Assembly (NCBI RefSeq): GCF_004114935.1
Contig: NZ_CP022221.1
Location: 6,345,001 to 6,409,000, forward strand
Origin: Bradyrhizobium zhanjiangense
Lineage (GTDB): Bacteria > Pseudomonadota > Alphaproteobacteria > Rhizobiales > Xanthobacteraceae
DNA: 64,000 nt
Direction of reading: 5' to 3'
Below are positions 44,216-54,536 of the stretch, piece by piece. Each line of letters begins with the position of its first letter. The first letter of the stretch is position 1. The position numbers were made by a program, and so were the translations under genes. The notes below the pieces were generated by a model. It saw nothing but the letters and a program-made list of their open reading frames with translations, did not search any database and was not told the origin of the DNA.

Positions 44216-45643
44216 TCAAGCCGGCCAGCGGGACAGAAGGTCGCTTGAGGCCTCGAACAGCGCGCTCACGCGCAGCAATTCGGCGTCGCCGCGGAAGCGG
44301 CCGACGAGCTGGAGCCCGATCGGCAGGCCGTCGCGGCCGAGGCCGCAGGGCAGGCTGACGGCGGGATGCCCGGTCATGTTGAACGGCATGGTCCAGGGGA
44401 ACCAATGCGGGCGGACGCTGTCGAAATGCGCCCCGTCGATCTCGATGGTACCGAACAGGTCCTGGTCGATCGGCAGCGCGGTGCGCGTCAGTGTCGGCAT
44501 CGCCAGCAGGTGCCCGCGCGCAAGCAACGATTGCACCCGGCGAAACAGCGCGGTGCGCGCGAACATCGCCTCCTGATAGTCGACGCCGCTGACCTCGGTG
44601 GCGAGCGCGAGCTGCTTGAGAAACGCCTCGCTCAACTCGTCCTTGTGCTCGGCCGCGAGCTTTGCAAAGCGCGTGCGCCAGACCGTGTGGTTGATGGCGC
44701 GCCAGATCGGCTCGATGTCGAAGCCGTCGCCGGAGAACTCTTCGAGCTCGGCACCGAGCCCCGCCAGCCGATCGAGGCTCGCCTTGAAGCTGGCCGCGAC
44801 GTCCGATGACACCGGGCGCCCGGGCGGGGAAGCACAGAACAGGATCTTCTGCCCGCGCAGATCGCCGCGCGGGGCGGCGGTGCCGATGAAATCCGGTACC
44901 GGGACGCCGATCGACCAGGGATCGCAAGAATCCTCACCGGCCATCGCCTGCATCATCAACGCGGTGTCGGCGACGGTGCGGGTTGTCGGCGTGACATAGG
45001 TCTGGTTGCCGAACACGTCCAGCGCCTGGCTGTGCGGGACGACGCCGTTGCTCTGCTTCAGCCCGACCACGCCATTGCAGGCGGCCGGAATCCGCGTCGA
45101 GCCGCCGCCGTCGGTCGCGATTGCAAGTGGCGCGATACCGCTCGCCACCGCCACCGCCGCGCCGCCGCTGGAGCCGCCGGAGGAACGCTCCGCGCTCCAC
45201 GCATTGCGGGTGCGGCCGAACAACGGCGAATCCGTCAGGCACTTGCTGCCGAATTCCGGCGTCGTGGTCTTGCCGATCAGGATCGCGCCCTCGGCGCGCA
45301 GCCGCGCAACGGCGATGGCATCCTCGGTCGGCACGTTGTCCTTGTAGGGAACGGCGCCGAAGGTGGTCTTGACGCCTTTGGTATTGACGATGTCCTTGAC
45401 GCTGACGGGGATGCCGTGCAGCAGGCCGAGGGGCTCGCCGGCCATCACCTTGCGCTCGGCTTCGCGCGCTGCTGCGATCGCCTCGTCACCGCACAGCGTG
45501 ATGAAGCAGTTCAATGCGGGCTGAAGCGCCTCGGCGCGCGCAAGCACCGCGCGGACGATCTCGACCGGCGAAATCCGCTTTCCGGCGACGAGGCCGCGCA
45601 GCTCGGTTGCGGACAAGAGACAAGGATCGCCGTTCATCGTCAA
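44216..45643 (-). CDS. Amidase (amidase-signature family), operon leader
   Basis: A 475-residue cytoplasmic amidase: triad Lys in VSVKDIVNTKG, the SSGGSSGGAAVAVASG box, and the nucleophile Ser in TDGGGSTRIPA. Length is normal for the family. The start may be 45643 or the ATG two codons in (45637). It is the first gene of the leftward unit with the peptide-type transporter, so it probably hydrolyses the imported compound. The divergent LysR gene is the likely regulator. Confidence 0.92.
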   Translation of the reverse strand: MTMNGDPCLLSATELRGLVAGKRISPVEIVRAVLARAEALQPALNCFITLCGDEAIAAAREAERKVMAGEPLGLLHGIPVSVKDIVNTKGVKTTFGAVPYKDNVPTEDAIAVARLRAEGAILIGKTTTPEFGSKCLTDSPLFGRTRNAWSAERSSGGSSGGAAVAVASGIAPLAIATDGGGSTRIPAACNGVVGLKQSNGVVPHSQALDVFGNQTYVTPTTRTVADTALMMQAMAGEDSCDPWSIGVPVPDFIGTAAPRGDLRGQKILFCASPPGRPVSSDVAASFKASLDRLAGLGAELEEFSGDGFDIEPIWRAINHTVWRTRFAKLAAEHKDELSEAFLKQLALATEVSGVDYQEAMFARTALFRRVQSLLARGHLLAMPTLTRTALPIDQDLFGTIEIDGAHFDSVRPHWFPWTMPFNMTGHPAVSLPCGLGRDGLPIGLQLVGRFRGDAELLRVSALFEASSDLLSRWPA

Positions 45644-45742
45644 ATCGCGCTCCGAAGCGGGGCCGCCGTTGGCCCAAAGACATTGACAGCGAGAATGACA
45701 GTTTTGTTAACTCGCCGTCCAATACGATTTTTGTCGCCAACC

Positions 45743-45759
45743 CATACGTTTTCAGTATG
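45743..45759. promoter_or_regulatory. Candidate LysR operator overlapping the regulator start
   Basis: CATAC-N7-GTATG at 45743-45759 has the ATAC-N7-GTAT shape typical of LysR-type T-N11-A sites. It covers the first possible ATG of the regulator, so bound protein would block its own expression; the amidase start is 100 bases away on the other side. Confidence 0.5.
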
Positions 45760-46650
45760 CCAATGGATCTTCGCCGGCTCCGTTATTTCGTCGCCGTTGC
45801 CGAGGCGCGCAGCATCGGCAAAGCCGCTGAGCGGCTCCGGATGGCGCAGCCGCCGCTCTCGGTCCAAATCCGCAAGCTCGAGGCCGAGATTGGCGCACCG
45901 CTGTTCCGCCGCGGCACCCGCGGCATGGACCTGACCGAGGCGGGTCAGGCGCTGCTGGCGCGCGCCAGCGAAGCGCTCGCCCTTGCGGCCGACGGGGCTG
46001 AAGCCGCGCGCGCGGTTGCTTCGGGACGGCGCGGGCGGCTGTCGGTGGGCTACATGTTCGTGTTGGCAAATGCGATGCTGCCGCGGCTCATCCCCGAGCT
46101 GCGCCGCGCAGTTCCTGGCGTCGACCTCGGCTTCGCCGAGCTCAGCGCCTCGACGCGCGAGGCCCGCGTGCTCGACCGCAGCGTCACGGTCGCCTTGTGC
46201 ATGCCGGCAATCAATCATCCTGAGATTCAGGTGGCACGGATCGGTGCGCAGCCCTTCATGCTGGCCATGCCGATCCGCTCGCCACTCGCCCGTCTGAGCT
46301 CCGTGCCAATGGCCCGCCTGCAGGGCCGTCCGCTGATCGCGCTCCCGCATCCGGACCATGGGCCCGCCTCCTCTGCCGTCGTCCCCTTGTTGCGTCGGCA
46401 CCAAGTCGTGATGCCGATCGCCAGCCGAGTGGAGACGGTGCATTCGGCGATGAGCCTGGTTCTGGCCGGCGAAGGTCTCGCCATCCTGCCGGCCTGCGCG
46501 CAGCTCGGCGCGCCACGTGGCATCGTGTTCAGACCCTTACGTGACGTCACCGACTCCCTCGATATCGCAGTCTGTTGGCGGCGGGATTCCCAGAGTCCGC
46601 TGATCGGAACCTTCCTCAAATGCGCCGAGAGGGCCGTCGCGCGGATGTGA
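45757..46650 (+). CDS. LysR-type transcriptional regulator
   Basis: A 297-residue LysR protein: helix-turn-helix near 18-40 (SIGKAAERLRMAQPPLSVQIRKLE) and a C-terminal co-inducer domain. The start may be 45757 or 45763; MDLRRLRYFVAVAE at 45763 is the classic LysR N-terminus and would leave the inverted repeat just in front free as an operator. It is divergent from the amidase/transporter operon, which it probably controls. It is convergent with the PfkB gene, 7 bases away. Confidence 0.9.
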   Translation: MPMDLRRLRYFVAVAEARSIGKAAERLRMAQPPLSVQIRKLEAEIGAPLFRRGTRGMDLTEAGQALLARASEALALAADGAEAARAVASGRRGRLSVGYMFVLANAMLPRLIPELRRAVPGVDLGFAELSASTREARVLDRSVTVALCMPAINHPEIQVARIGAQPFMLAMPIRSPLARLSSVPMARLQGRPLIALPHPDHGPASSAVVPLLRRHQVVMPIASRVETVHSAMSLVLAGEGLAILPACAQLGAPRGIVFRPLRDVTDSLDIAVCWRRDSQSPLIGTFLKCAERAVARM

Positions 46651-46657
46651 GGCCGCG

Positions 46658-47593
46658 CTACAAGCTCCAACTCACCTCAAAGCTCCAAGGCGGATCGGCG
46701 CCCGGACGGGTGCAAGTGAGGCCGGCGCAATTGGCGGCGAAGGACAGCGCGCGGCGAAGCTCGTCGGCACTGATGTCCTTTAGGGTTTGCCGGGCAATGC
46801 GACCCTGCTTGTGCAAGGCGAACAGCAGCGCAGCCTGAAAGCTGTCGCCGGCCCCGATCGTGTCGGCCACCTCGACCTTTGGCGCAGCGACCTCAATCTG
46901 CCCTGCGCGCGCGTGCCAAGCGACCGCGCCGTCGTTGCCGCGGGTGATGACGACGAGGCTCGTATCCTGCCCCAGCAGCGCGCTCGCGCGTTGTTGATAT
47001 GGCTCGTCCCCGAAGAGATAGGCAAAGTCGACGTCCGACATCTTGATGAGATCGGCGCTGGCAGCGAAGCCGGCCATGCGCGCGAGATAGGCCGGCTTGT
47101 CCTTGACCAGATTGGGGCGACAGTTCGGATCGAAGGAGATGGTCGACGACGCCCGCGCGTCCGCGATCAGGGCCTTCGTCTCGGCCGCGCCCTGGTCGTT
47201 GACCAGCGTGGTCGAACCGACATGAATGGCTTCGACCTTATCGAACGGAATCGATCCGCGCCGATAGCTCCAGTTCCGCGTCGCGGTCCCGGCATCATAG
47301 AACGCATAATGCGACTCGCCCGCGACGATGCGGACGAAGGCGAGCGTGGTCTGGTGATCGCTGCGGGTGGCGAAACTGAGCTCCACATGCGAGGCCGCGG
47401 CATGATCTGCGATCATGCTGCCGAACAGATCGGTCGAGATGCCACCGACGAAGCCGGTGGGTACGCCCAGCCGCGCCATGCCGATCGCGACGTTGAGGCA
47501 GGAGCCACCAACCGCCGGCATCACCGCCTCGCGCCCTTCCCCGTTCCGCGTCGGCACGAAATCGATCAGCGCATCGCCACAGGCAATCAGCAT
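46658..47593 (-). CDS. PfkB-family carbohydrate kinase (fructokinase-like)
   Basis: A 311-residue ribokinase-fold kinase: N-terminal CGDALIDFVPT, substrate glycines GGSCLNVAIGMARLG, and catalytic Asp250 in DTIGAGDSFQAAL. It ends the polyol operon, 5 bases downstream of the FGGY kinase gene. Fructokinase is the natural role if the operon's dehydrogenase turns sorbitol or mannitol into fructose; the sugar specificity is inferred. Confidence 0.88.
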   Translation of the reverse strand: MLIACGDALIDFVPTRNGEGREAVMPAVGGSCLNVAIGMARLGVPTGFVGGISTDLFGSMIADHAAASHVELSFATRSDHQTTLAFVRIVAGESHYAFYDAGTATRNWSYRRGSIPFDKVEAIHVGSTTLVNDQGAAETKALIADARASSTISFDPNCRPNLVKDKPAYLARMAGFAASADLIKMSDVDFAYLFGDEPYQQRASALLGQDTSLVVITRGNDGAVAWHARAGQIEVAAPKVEVADTIGAGDSFQAALLFALHKQGRIARQTLKDISADELRRALSFAANCAGLTCTRPGADPPWSFEVSWSL

Positions 47594-47598
47594 GTCTT

Positions 47599-49242
47599 TT
47601 AGCCTCTCGCGATGTCGCGCATCGCCGCGCGGCTGCTGCGATCGACCTCGCGCAGCAGCTTGTAGACCTCGCGCTTGCGGGCGTGAAACGCCGCCATGTC
47701 GGGCGCGGTCGGCTCGCTCTTGCGTCCCAGCGCCGACATCTTTGCCATGGTCTCGCCGATCGAGGCATAGGCGCCGCCGGCCACCGCGCCGAGCATCGCG
47801 GCGCCCAGCAGCACCGGCTCTTTCGTCTGCGGCAGAGCGACCGTGAGACCGGTTGTGTCGGCCATGATCTGCCGCACCAGCGGGCTGCGGCTGGCACCGC
47901 CGCCCATGATCATGATGCTGGAGCGCACGCCATGCGCGGCAAAGGCCTCGATCACCTCGGCAAGCCCGTAGGCGAGACCGCAGAGACCGGCGACGAACAG
48001 CCGCTCCATCGAACCGATATCGGTGTCGAGATCGAGGCCCGCGATCACCGCGCGCGTGTCAGGATCGGCGTAAGGCGAGCGATTGCCGATGAATTCAGGC
48101 AGCACATGGATGTCGCGGGCGAGCAGCGCGGCGCGGCTGGCATCGCCCGCGCGCGCGATGATGCGGCGCTCGAGGAAGTCGATGAGGTCGAGACCCTCGT
48201 TGCGCGCCGCCGCGCTGGCCTCGGCATGGCCCGGATGCGACTTGAGGAGATGGTCGATCGCAGCGCCCGCAGCCGACTGGCCGCCCTCGTTGAGCCAGAA
48301 GTCCGGCACCATGCCGGAGTAATAAGGCCCCCACACGCCGGGCACGAAGCACGGTTCCTTGGTGGTCGCCATGATACAGGCCGAAGTCCCCATGATGTAG
48401 GCGAGGCGATCGCACGCGTCGGTCGCCCCGCCCGAGCCGTCGCGGCCGCCGATCGCGCCGATGCCGCCGGCGTGGGCATCGATCAGCGACGCGCCGACCG
48501 GTATGCCCGGCGACAGACCGAGATCAGCCGCAGCAGCCGGGGTGAGACCTGCACCGAGCCGCGTGCCGGGGGCAACGATCTCGGTGCCGATGCGGGCATA
48601 TGTCTCGGCCACGAAGTCCGACAGGCCAATGCGCTTAAAGAACGGCGCACTCCAGCCGCCGTCATGCGCGAGGTAGTTCCACTTGCAGGTGACGGTGCAA
48701 GTCGAGCGCTGGAGCGAGCCGGTCGCGCGCCAGGTCAGGTAATCCGCCAGATCGAAGAAGTGACCAGCAGCGTCGAAACTCGCGCGAAGATGCCGCTTCA
48801 GCCACAGCAGCTTCGGCATCTCCATCTCGGGCGAGATCGAACCGCCGACATAGCGCAGCACGGCATCCTCGGTCTCGTTGATCAGCCGCGCCTCAGCGGT
48901 GGCGCGATGGTCCATCCAGACGATGACGTTGCGCTGCTTGTCGCCGGAGCCGCTGACCGTGAGTGGCTCGCCTTGCCTATCGAGGACGACCAGCGAACAG
49001 GTGGCGTCGAAGCCGATACCGCCGACGCCGTCGGGCGTGATGCCAGCTTCCGTCATCGCCGCGCGTACCGATATCGCGCAGGCGTCCCAGATGTCCTGGG
49101 ACGACTGCTCGACGATATCGCCGGCCTCGTGCCAGATCCGGATCGGGTGCCGCGCCACCGCGAGCAGCGTGCCCGCCTCGTCAAACACTCCTGCCCGCGT
49201 GCTCGTGGTCCCTACATCGACGCCGATATACGCTCGCGGCAT
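47599..49242 (-). CDS. FGGY-family pentulose (ribulose-type) kinase
   Basis: A 547-residue sugar kinase: N-terminal phosphate motif IGVDVGTTSTRAGVFD, IVWMDHRA, the IMGTSACIM adenosine-region segment, and C-terminal GGGASRSPLVRQIMAD. It resembles the ribulokinase/D-ribulose kinase subgroup more than xylulokinase or glycerol kinase. The start at 49242 (MPRAYIGVDVG) is decided by the family N-terminus. With the SDR enzyme upstream it could handle a pentitol-derived ketose. Confidence 0.87.
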   Translation of the reverse strand: MPRAYIGVDVGTTSTRAGVFDEAGTLLAVARHPIRIWHEAGDIVEQSSQDIWDACAISVRAAMTEAGITPDGVGGIGFDATCSLVVLDRQGEPLTVSGSGDKQRNVIVWMDHRATAEARLINETEDAVLRYVGGSISPEMEMPKLLWLKRHLRASFDAAGHFFDLADYLTWRATGSLQRSTCTVTCKWNYLAHDGGWSAPFFKRIGLSDFVAETYARIGTEIVAPGTRLGAGLTPAAAADLGLSPGIPVGASLIDAHAGGIGAIGGRDGSGGATDACDRLAYIMGTSACIMATTKEPCFVPGVWGPYYSGMVPDFWLNEGGQSAAGAAIDHLLKSHPGHAEASAAARNEGLDLIDFLERRIIARAGDASRAALLARDIHVLPEFIGNRSPYADPDTRAVIAGLDLDTDIGSMERLFVAGLCGLAYGLAEVIEAFAAHGVRSSIMIMGGGASRSPLVRQIMADTTGLTVALPQTKEPVLLGAAMLGAVAGGAYASIGETMAKMSALGRKSEPTAPDMAAFHARKREVYKLLREVDRSSRAAMRDIARG

Positions 49243-49279
49243 TGTCGCTCCCGGTCGCTTCGTCAGTCTTGACGCAAGC

Positions 49280-50053
49280 CTACCAGCAAGTGTAGCCGCC
49301 ATCTACCAGCACGATGCTGCCGGTCATCAGGCTTGCGGCCTCGGACGAGAGGAACAGCACGACGGAGGCGATCTCTTCGACCTGCCCCATCCGGGCCATC
49401 GGGGTTCCACCGATCCAGGCGTCGTACATTTTCGGGTTGCTCTTCACGAAGGCGTTCAGCGGCGTCTCGATATAGGTCGGCGCCACCGCGTTGACGCGGA
49501 TGCCGCGTGCGCCCCATTCGGCGGCGAGCGACTTGGTGAGATGGTGCACACCAGCCTTGGAGGCGTTGTAGAAGCATTGCTCCTGCGGCTTGTTGACGAT
49601 GAAGCCGGACATCGAGCCGACATTGACGATGGCACCGCTCTTGGCCTTCAGCATATGCTTGCCGAACTCGCGGCAGCACCAGAAAGTGCCGTTGAGGTTG
49701 ACGTCGATGACGTTGAGCCAGTGCTCGTCGGTGACGGTCTCCGCCGGGGTCTCGCTGCGCGCGATGCCAGCATTGTTGACGAGGATGTCGACCTTGCCGT
49801 GGCGGGCGACGAGGTCGTTTGCGACCTCCGCCACGCGCCTGGTATCGGTGACGTCCATGATCGCGGTCTCGATGTCGTAGCCCTTAGCCTTCAGGCTGGC
49901 TTTCGCGCTGTCGGCGACCTTGCTGTCGCGATCGCCGATGATGACCTTGGCGCCGGCCTCAGCCAGCGCCTCGGCGCAGGCGAGCCCAATGCCCTGCCCG
50001 CCGCCGGTGATGAACGCGGTCTTGCCGTTCAGCTTGAATTTTTCCAGGTACAT
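49280..50053 (-). CDS. SDR-family polyol dehydrogenase
   Basis: A 257-residue classical SDR: TGGGQGIG at 16-23, NNAGIA at 93-98, catalytic Ser near 147, Tyr162 and Lys166 (YNASK). Sequence and context resemble sorbitol, arabinitol or ribitol dehydrogenases, oxidising a polyol to a ketose with NAD. The start at 50053 (MYLEKFKLNG) is 31 bases after the transporter ATPase gene; a longer frame upstream lies within that gene. Confidence 0.88.
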   Translation of the reverse strand: MYLEKFKLNGKTAFITGGGQGIGLACAEALAEAGAKVIIGDRDSKVADSAKASLKAKGYDIETAIMDVTDTRRVAEVANDLVARHGKVDILVNNAGIARSETPAETVTDEHWLNVIDVNLNGTFWCCREFGKHMLKAKSGAIVNVGSMSGFIVNKPQEQCFYNASKAGVHHLTKSLAAEWGARGIRVNAVAPTYIETPLNAFVKSNPKMYDAWIGGTPMARMGQVEEIASVVLFLSSEAASLMTGSIVLVDGGYTCW

Positions 50054-50084
50054 GGTGGTCTTTCCGTTTTCTTGCCGTTTCTTG

Positions 50085-51092
<1,008 letters not shown>

Positions 51093-51107
51093 GATTCGGC
51101 AGCCCCT

Positions 51108-51938
51108 CTACTTCACCGCGCCGAAGGTGAGCCCGCGCACGAGCTGCTTCTGGCTGAACCAACCGAGGACGAGAATGGGCGCGATCGCCAGCGTCGAGGC
51201 CGCCGACAGCTTTGCCCAGAACAGCCCTTCCGGGCTCGAATAGGAAGCGATGAAGGTGGTGAGCGGCGCGGCGTTCGAGGTCGACAGGTTGAGCGTCCAG
51301 AACGCCTCGTTCCAGGCCAGGATCAAATTGAGCAGCAAGGTCGAGGCGAGCCCCGGGATCGCCATCGGCGTCAGCACGTAGACGAGCTCGCGGCCTATTG
51401 TTGCGCCGTCCATGCGCGCGGCCTCCAGGATGTCGCGCGGGATCTCCTTGAAATAGGTGAACAGCATCCAGATCACGATCGGCAAATTGCCGAGGCACAG
51501 GATGAAGACGAGGCCGATGCGGGAATCGAGCAGGCCGAAGAACTTGTAGATCAGGTAGATCGGCACCAACACACCGACCGGCGGCATCATCTTGGTCGAA
51601 AGCATCCAGAGCAGGATGTCCTTGGTGCGCTTGGTCGGCGAGAACGCCATCGACCAGGCCGCGGGAATGGCGATCAGGAGCGCAATCAGCGTCGAGCCGC
51701 CGGCGATGATGATCGAGTTCATCGCGTGGTGGAAATAGTCGCTGCGCTCCTGCACCGTCGCGTAGTTTTCCGTGGTCCAGTGGAAGAACAGGAAGGATGG
51801 CGGTACCGCGAATGCCTCGAGCTCGGTCTTGAAGCTCGCCAGGACCATCCACAGGATCGGGAAGAAGATCAGAAATCCGAACAGCCAGGCCGCCGCCGTC
51901 GATATCGCCACCCGCCGCGTCGTCGCCATCCGTGCCAT
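51108..51938 (-). CDS. Sugar/polyol ABC transporter permease (MalG/SmoG type)
   Basis: A 276-residue inner-membrane permease with six helices; FPILWMVLASFKTELEAF near the N-terminus and the EAA loop DILEAARMDGATIGREL are typical of the MalG branch. It starts one base after the stop of the companion permease gene. Confidence 0.92.
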   Translation of the reverse strand: MARMATTRRVAISTAAAWLFGFLIFFPILWMVLASFKTELEAFAVPPSFLFFHWTTENYATVQERSDYFHHAMNSIIIAGGSTLIALLIAIPAAWSMAFSPTKRTKDILLWMLSTKMMPPVGVLVPIYLIYKFFGLLDSRIGLVFILCLGNLPIVIWMLFTYFKEIPRDILEAARMDGATIGRELVYVLTPMAIPGLASTLLLNLILAWNEAFWTLNLSTSNAAPLTTFIASYSSPEGLFWAKLSAASTLAIAPILVLGWFSQKQLVRGLTFGAVK

Positions 51939-51939
51939 T

Positions 51940-52812
51940 TCAGGCCTCCAAATTGCGGCCGACGATGCGGACCAGGAAGAAGGCGACGACGTTGGCGATC
52001 ACCACCGCGACGAGGCCGCCTGCGGAGGCGCTGCCAACGTCGAACTGGATCAGTGCCTGCGAATAGATCAGGAAGGCGATGTTGGTGGTCTGCAAGCCCG
52101 GCCCGCCGCCGGTGGTGACGAAGATCTCGGCGAACACGGTGAGCAGGAAGATGGTCTCGATCAGGATCACTACCGTGATGGGACGTGCGAGGTGCGGCAG
52201 GGTGATGTAGATAAAGGTCGAGACCGCGCTGGCGCCATCCATCTCGGCGGCCTCCTTCTGCTCCTCGTCGAGCGATTGCAGCGCGGTGAGCAGGATCAGC
52301 GTCGCGAACGGTAGCCATTGCCACGTCACGATCAGGATCACCGCAAACAGCGGCATATCGTTGAACCAGTCGATCGGTGTCAGGCCGAAGAGCGAAGTGA
52401 GCCAGGCGAACAATCCCGACACCGGGTGCATCAACAGGTTCTTCCAGACCAGCGCGCTCACCGTCGGCATCACGAAGAACGGCGCGATCACCATCAGCCG
52501 GACGAAATTGCGGCCGATCACGGGCTGGTCCATCAGCAGCGCCAGGGGAATACCGAGCAGGATGGTCAGCGCCAGCACGGAGCCGACCAGCACCAGGGTG
52601 TTCTGGAGCGAGGCAAGGAAGGCCGGATCAGTGAGGAAGTAGCGGAAGTTTTCCAGACCTACGAACGATTCCGAGCCGGGATCGAGCAGGCTGTAATGCA
52701 GCGTCGCGAAATAGATCGTCAGCGCGAGCGGGACGATCATCCAGATGAACAGCAGCCCGACGGCCGGCGTCAGGAGCGAGCGCGCAAGGAACTGCGTCTG
52801 CCGGGTTGCCAT
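51940..52812 (-). CDS. Sugar/polyol ABC transporter permease (MalF/SmoF type)
   Basis: A 290-residue inner-membrane permease: LLTPAVGLLFIWMIVPLALTIYF, then QNTLVLVGSVLALTILLGIPLAL and the EAA loop KEAAEMDGASAVSTFI. The start at 52812 (MATRQTQFLARS) has AAGGAGAA 9 bases upstream, better than the ATG 39 bases earlier. Confidence 0.92.
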   Translation of the reverse strand: MATRQTQFLARSLLTPAVGLLFIWMIVPLALTIYFATLHYSLLDPGSESFVGLENFRYFLTDPAFLASLQNTLVLVGSVLALTILLGIPLALLMDQPVIGRNFVRLMVIAPFFVMPTVSALVWKNLLMHPVSGLFAWLTSLFGLTPIDWFNDMPLFAVILIVTWQWLPFATLILLTALQSLDEEQKEAAEMDGASAVSTFIYITLPHLARPITVVILIETIFLLTVFAEIFVTTGGGPGLQTTNIAFLIYSQALIQFDVGSASAGGLVAVVIANVVAFFLVRIVGRNLEA

Positions 52813-52900
52813 CCCTGGCTTCTCCTTTCGGGGAAGAAGGCGGCCATCCATCCGTACGGCGGATGGCCGCCAGTTTGAGCTCAGGAGGGAGAGCTCGGGT

Positions 52901-54214
52901 TCACTTGATGTAACCGGCGCGCTTCATCTCGCGCTCGGTTGAGGATTGCGCGGCGGTCAGCGCGGCATCGACCGTCATTGATCCCGCAAGCGCGGCCGAG
53001 AACTGCTGGCCCACCTGCGTGCCGATGCCCTGGAATTCGGGGATCGCGGCGTATTGCACGCCGACGTAAGGCACCGGCTTCACCGTCGGCTTGTTCGGAT
53101 CGGCGGCATCGATCGAGGCCAGCGTCAGCTTGGCGAAGGGGGCGACCTTCAGATAGTCCTGGTTCTGGTAGAGCGAGGTCCGCGTGCCCGGCGGCACGTT
53201 GGCCCAACCCTCCTTCGACGCGACGAGCTTGGTGTAGTCCTTGCTCGTGGCCCAGGCGATGAACTTCTCGGCGGCTTCCGTCTTCTTGGAGCCGGCGGGA
53301 ATCGCGAGATTCCAGGCCCACAGCCAGTTGGCGTTCTTGCCGAGCCCGGTGTTGGGTGCGAGCGCGAAGCCGACCTTGTCGGCGACCTTGGAATCCTTCG
53401 GGTTGGTGACGAAGGACGCCGCAACCGTGGCGTCGATCCACATCGCGCACTTGCCGGCGTTGAACAGCGCCAGATTCTCGTTGAAGCCGTTGGAGCTCGC
53501 GCCGGGAGGACCGGCTTCCTTCATGAGATTGACGTAGGTGGTCAGCGTCGCCTTCCATTCCGGCGTATTGAACTGCGGCTCCCACTTCTCGTCGAACCAG
53601 CGCGCGCCGTAGGAATTGGCCATGGCCGAGAGGAACGCCATGTTCTCGCCCCAGCCGGCCTTGCCGCGGAGGCAAATGCCGTAGACGCCGGCACTCTTGT
53701 CCGTGAGCTTCTTGGCGGCGTCGATAACGAAATCCCAGGTCGGTTTCTCCGGCATCTTCAGGCCGGCCTTCTCGAATAAATCGGTGCGGTACATCACCAT
53801 CGAGCTCTCGCCATAGAACGGCGCGGCGTAGAGCTTGCCGTCGACGGAGACCGCATCCTTGATCTTCGGCAAGAGGTCGGCGACGTCGTAATCGGCGCCG
53901 AGATTGGCGAGCGGCACCAGCCAGCCCTTCTTGGCCCAGATCGGCACCTCATAGGTGCCAATGGTCAGCACGTCGAATTGGCCGCCCTTGGTGGCGATGT
54001 CGGTGGTGACGCGCTGGCGCAGCACGTTCTCTTCCAGCGTCACCCATTTCACGGTGATATCGGGGTTCTTCTTGGTGAACTCACCCGTCAGCCCCTGCAT
54101 GCGGATCATGTCGCCATTGTTGACGGTGGCGATGGTCAGGGTCGTTTCGGCCATCGCGGGGATGGCCAACAGCAGGCAAGACGCGCCGCAGACGGCGCCC
54201 AGGACGTGTTTCAC
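52901..54214 (-). CDS. Sugar/polyol ABC transporter substrate-binding protein
   Basis: A 437-residue extracellular solute-binding protein of family 1. The start is taken as GTG at 54214 because GGGAGGTCACC lies immediately ahead; this gives MKHVLGAVCGASCLLLAIPAMA as a normal signal peptide. The mature part has GQFDVLTIGTYEVPIWAKKGW and NLALFNAGKCAMWIDATV, close to sorbitol/mannitol-binding proteins. A large dyad 27-60 bases upstream is the likely operator. Confidence 0.92.
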   Translation of the reverse strand: MKHVLGAVCGASCLLLAIPAMAETTLTIATVNNGDMIRMQGLTGEFTKKNPDITVKWVTLEENVLRQRVTTDIATKGGQFDVLTIGTYEVPIWAKKGWLVPLANLGADYDVADLLPKIKDAVSVDGKLYAAPFYGESSMVMYRTDLFEKAGLKMPEKPTWDFVIDAAKKLTDKSAGVYGICLRGKAGWGENMAFLSAMANSYGARWFDEKWEPQFNTPEWKATLTTYVNLMKEAGPPGASSNGFNENLALFNAGKCAMWIDATVAASFVTNPKDSKVADKVGFALAPNTGLGKNANWLWAWNLAIPAGSKKTEAAEKFIAWATSKDYTKLVASKEGWANVPPGTRTSLYQNQDYLKVAPFAKLTLASIDAADPNKPTVKPVPYVGVQYAAIPEFQGIGTQVGQQFSAALAGSMTVDAALTAAQSSTEREMKRAGYIK

Positions 54215-54240
54215 GGTGACCTCCCTAAAGAGTCGCGTTT

Positions 54241-54273
54241 TGAGCATATGCCCACGCGTTGGGCGTATGTTCA
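54241..54273. promoter_or_regulatory. Large inverted repeat, probable SorC-type operator
   Basis: TGAGCATATGCCCA at 54241-54254 and TGGGCGTATGTTCA at 54260-54273 are 14-base arms matching at 12 positions around a 5-base spacer. The dyad sits just upstream of the binding-protein gene, and the neighbouring gene encodes a SorC-type regulator, whose family binds long dyads of this kind. Confidence 0.7.
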
Positions 54274-54382
54274 GCTCAAGGAAGACGGTTGTCAAGCAGG
54301 CGCGCGAGCATTCAAGCAACTTATGAGTGCTGCGGTGCGGTAGGCTTTGTAATGTCGCGCACAGGGGTGGCGGCGTTCTCCA

Positions 54383-54507
54383 CCCCGCTTGCGGGAGAGG
54401 TCGCATCGCATCGAAAGATGCGATGCGGGTAAGGGTTTTCTCCTCTTGGAGAGTCTTGCCAGTCGAGAGACCCTCTCCCCAGCCCTCTCCCGCAAGCGGG
54501 AGAGGGA
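54383..54507. repeat. Palindromic repeat element (BIME-like) with GAAA hairpin
   Basis: The unit starts with CCCCGCTTGCGGGAGAGG at 54383 and ends with the palindrome CCCTCTCCCG-CAAG-CGGGAGAGGG at 54484-54507, in the opposite sense. Between them lies an 11-bp perfect hairpin, CGCATCGCATC-GAAA-GATGCGATGCG, at 54402-54427. Such elements are spread through intergenic DNA in Bradyrhizobium-like genomes. The right palindrome, 30 bases from the sorC stop, can also terminate that gene. Confidence 0.7.
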
Positions 54508-54536
54508 ATCGTCTCCCGCTGCCACGCGACCTCGCC

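Noticed and set aside
42974..44248. 424-codon plus-strand open frame
   Set aside because: Antisense to the two peptide-transporter permease genes; charged, repetitive composition typical of a complement-strand artefact.
47683..49272. 529-codon open frame on the plus strand
   Set aside because: It is the antisense of the FGGY kinase gene; the protein is rich in Arg/His/Ala and has no recognisable domain, as expected for shadows in high-GC DNA.
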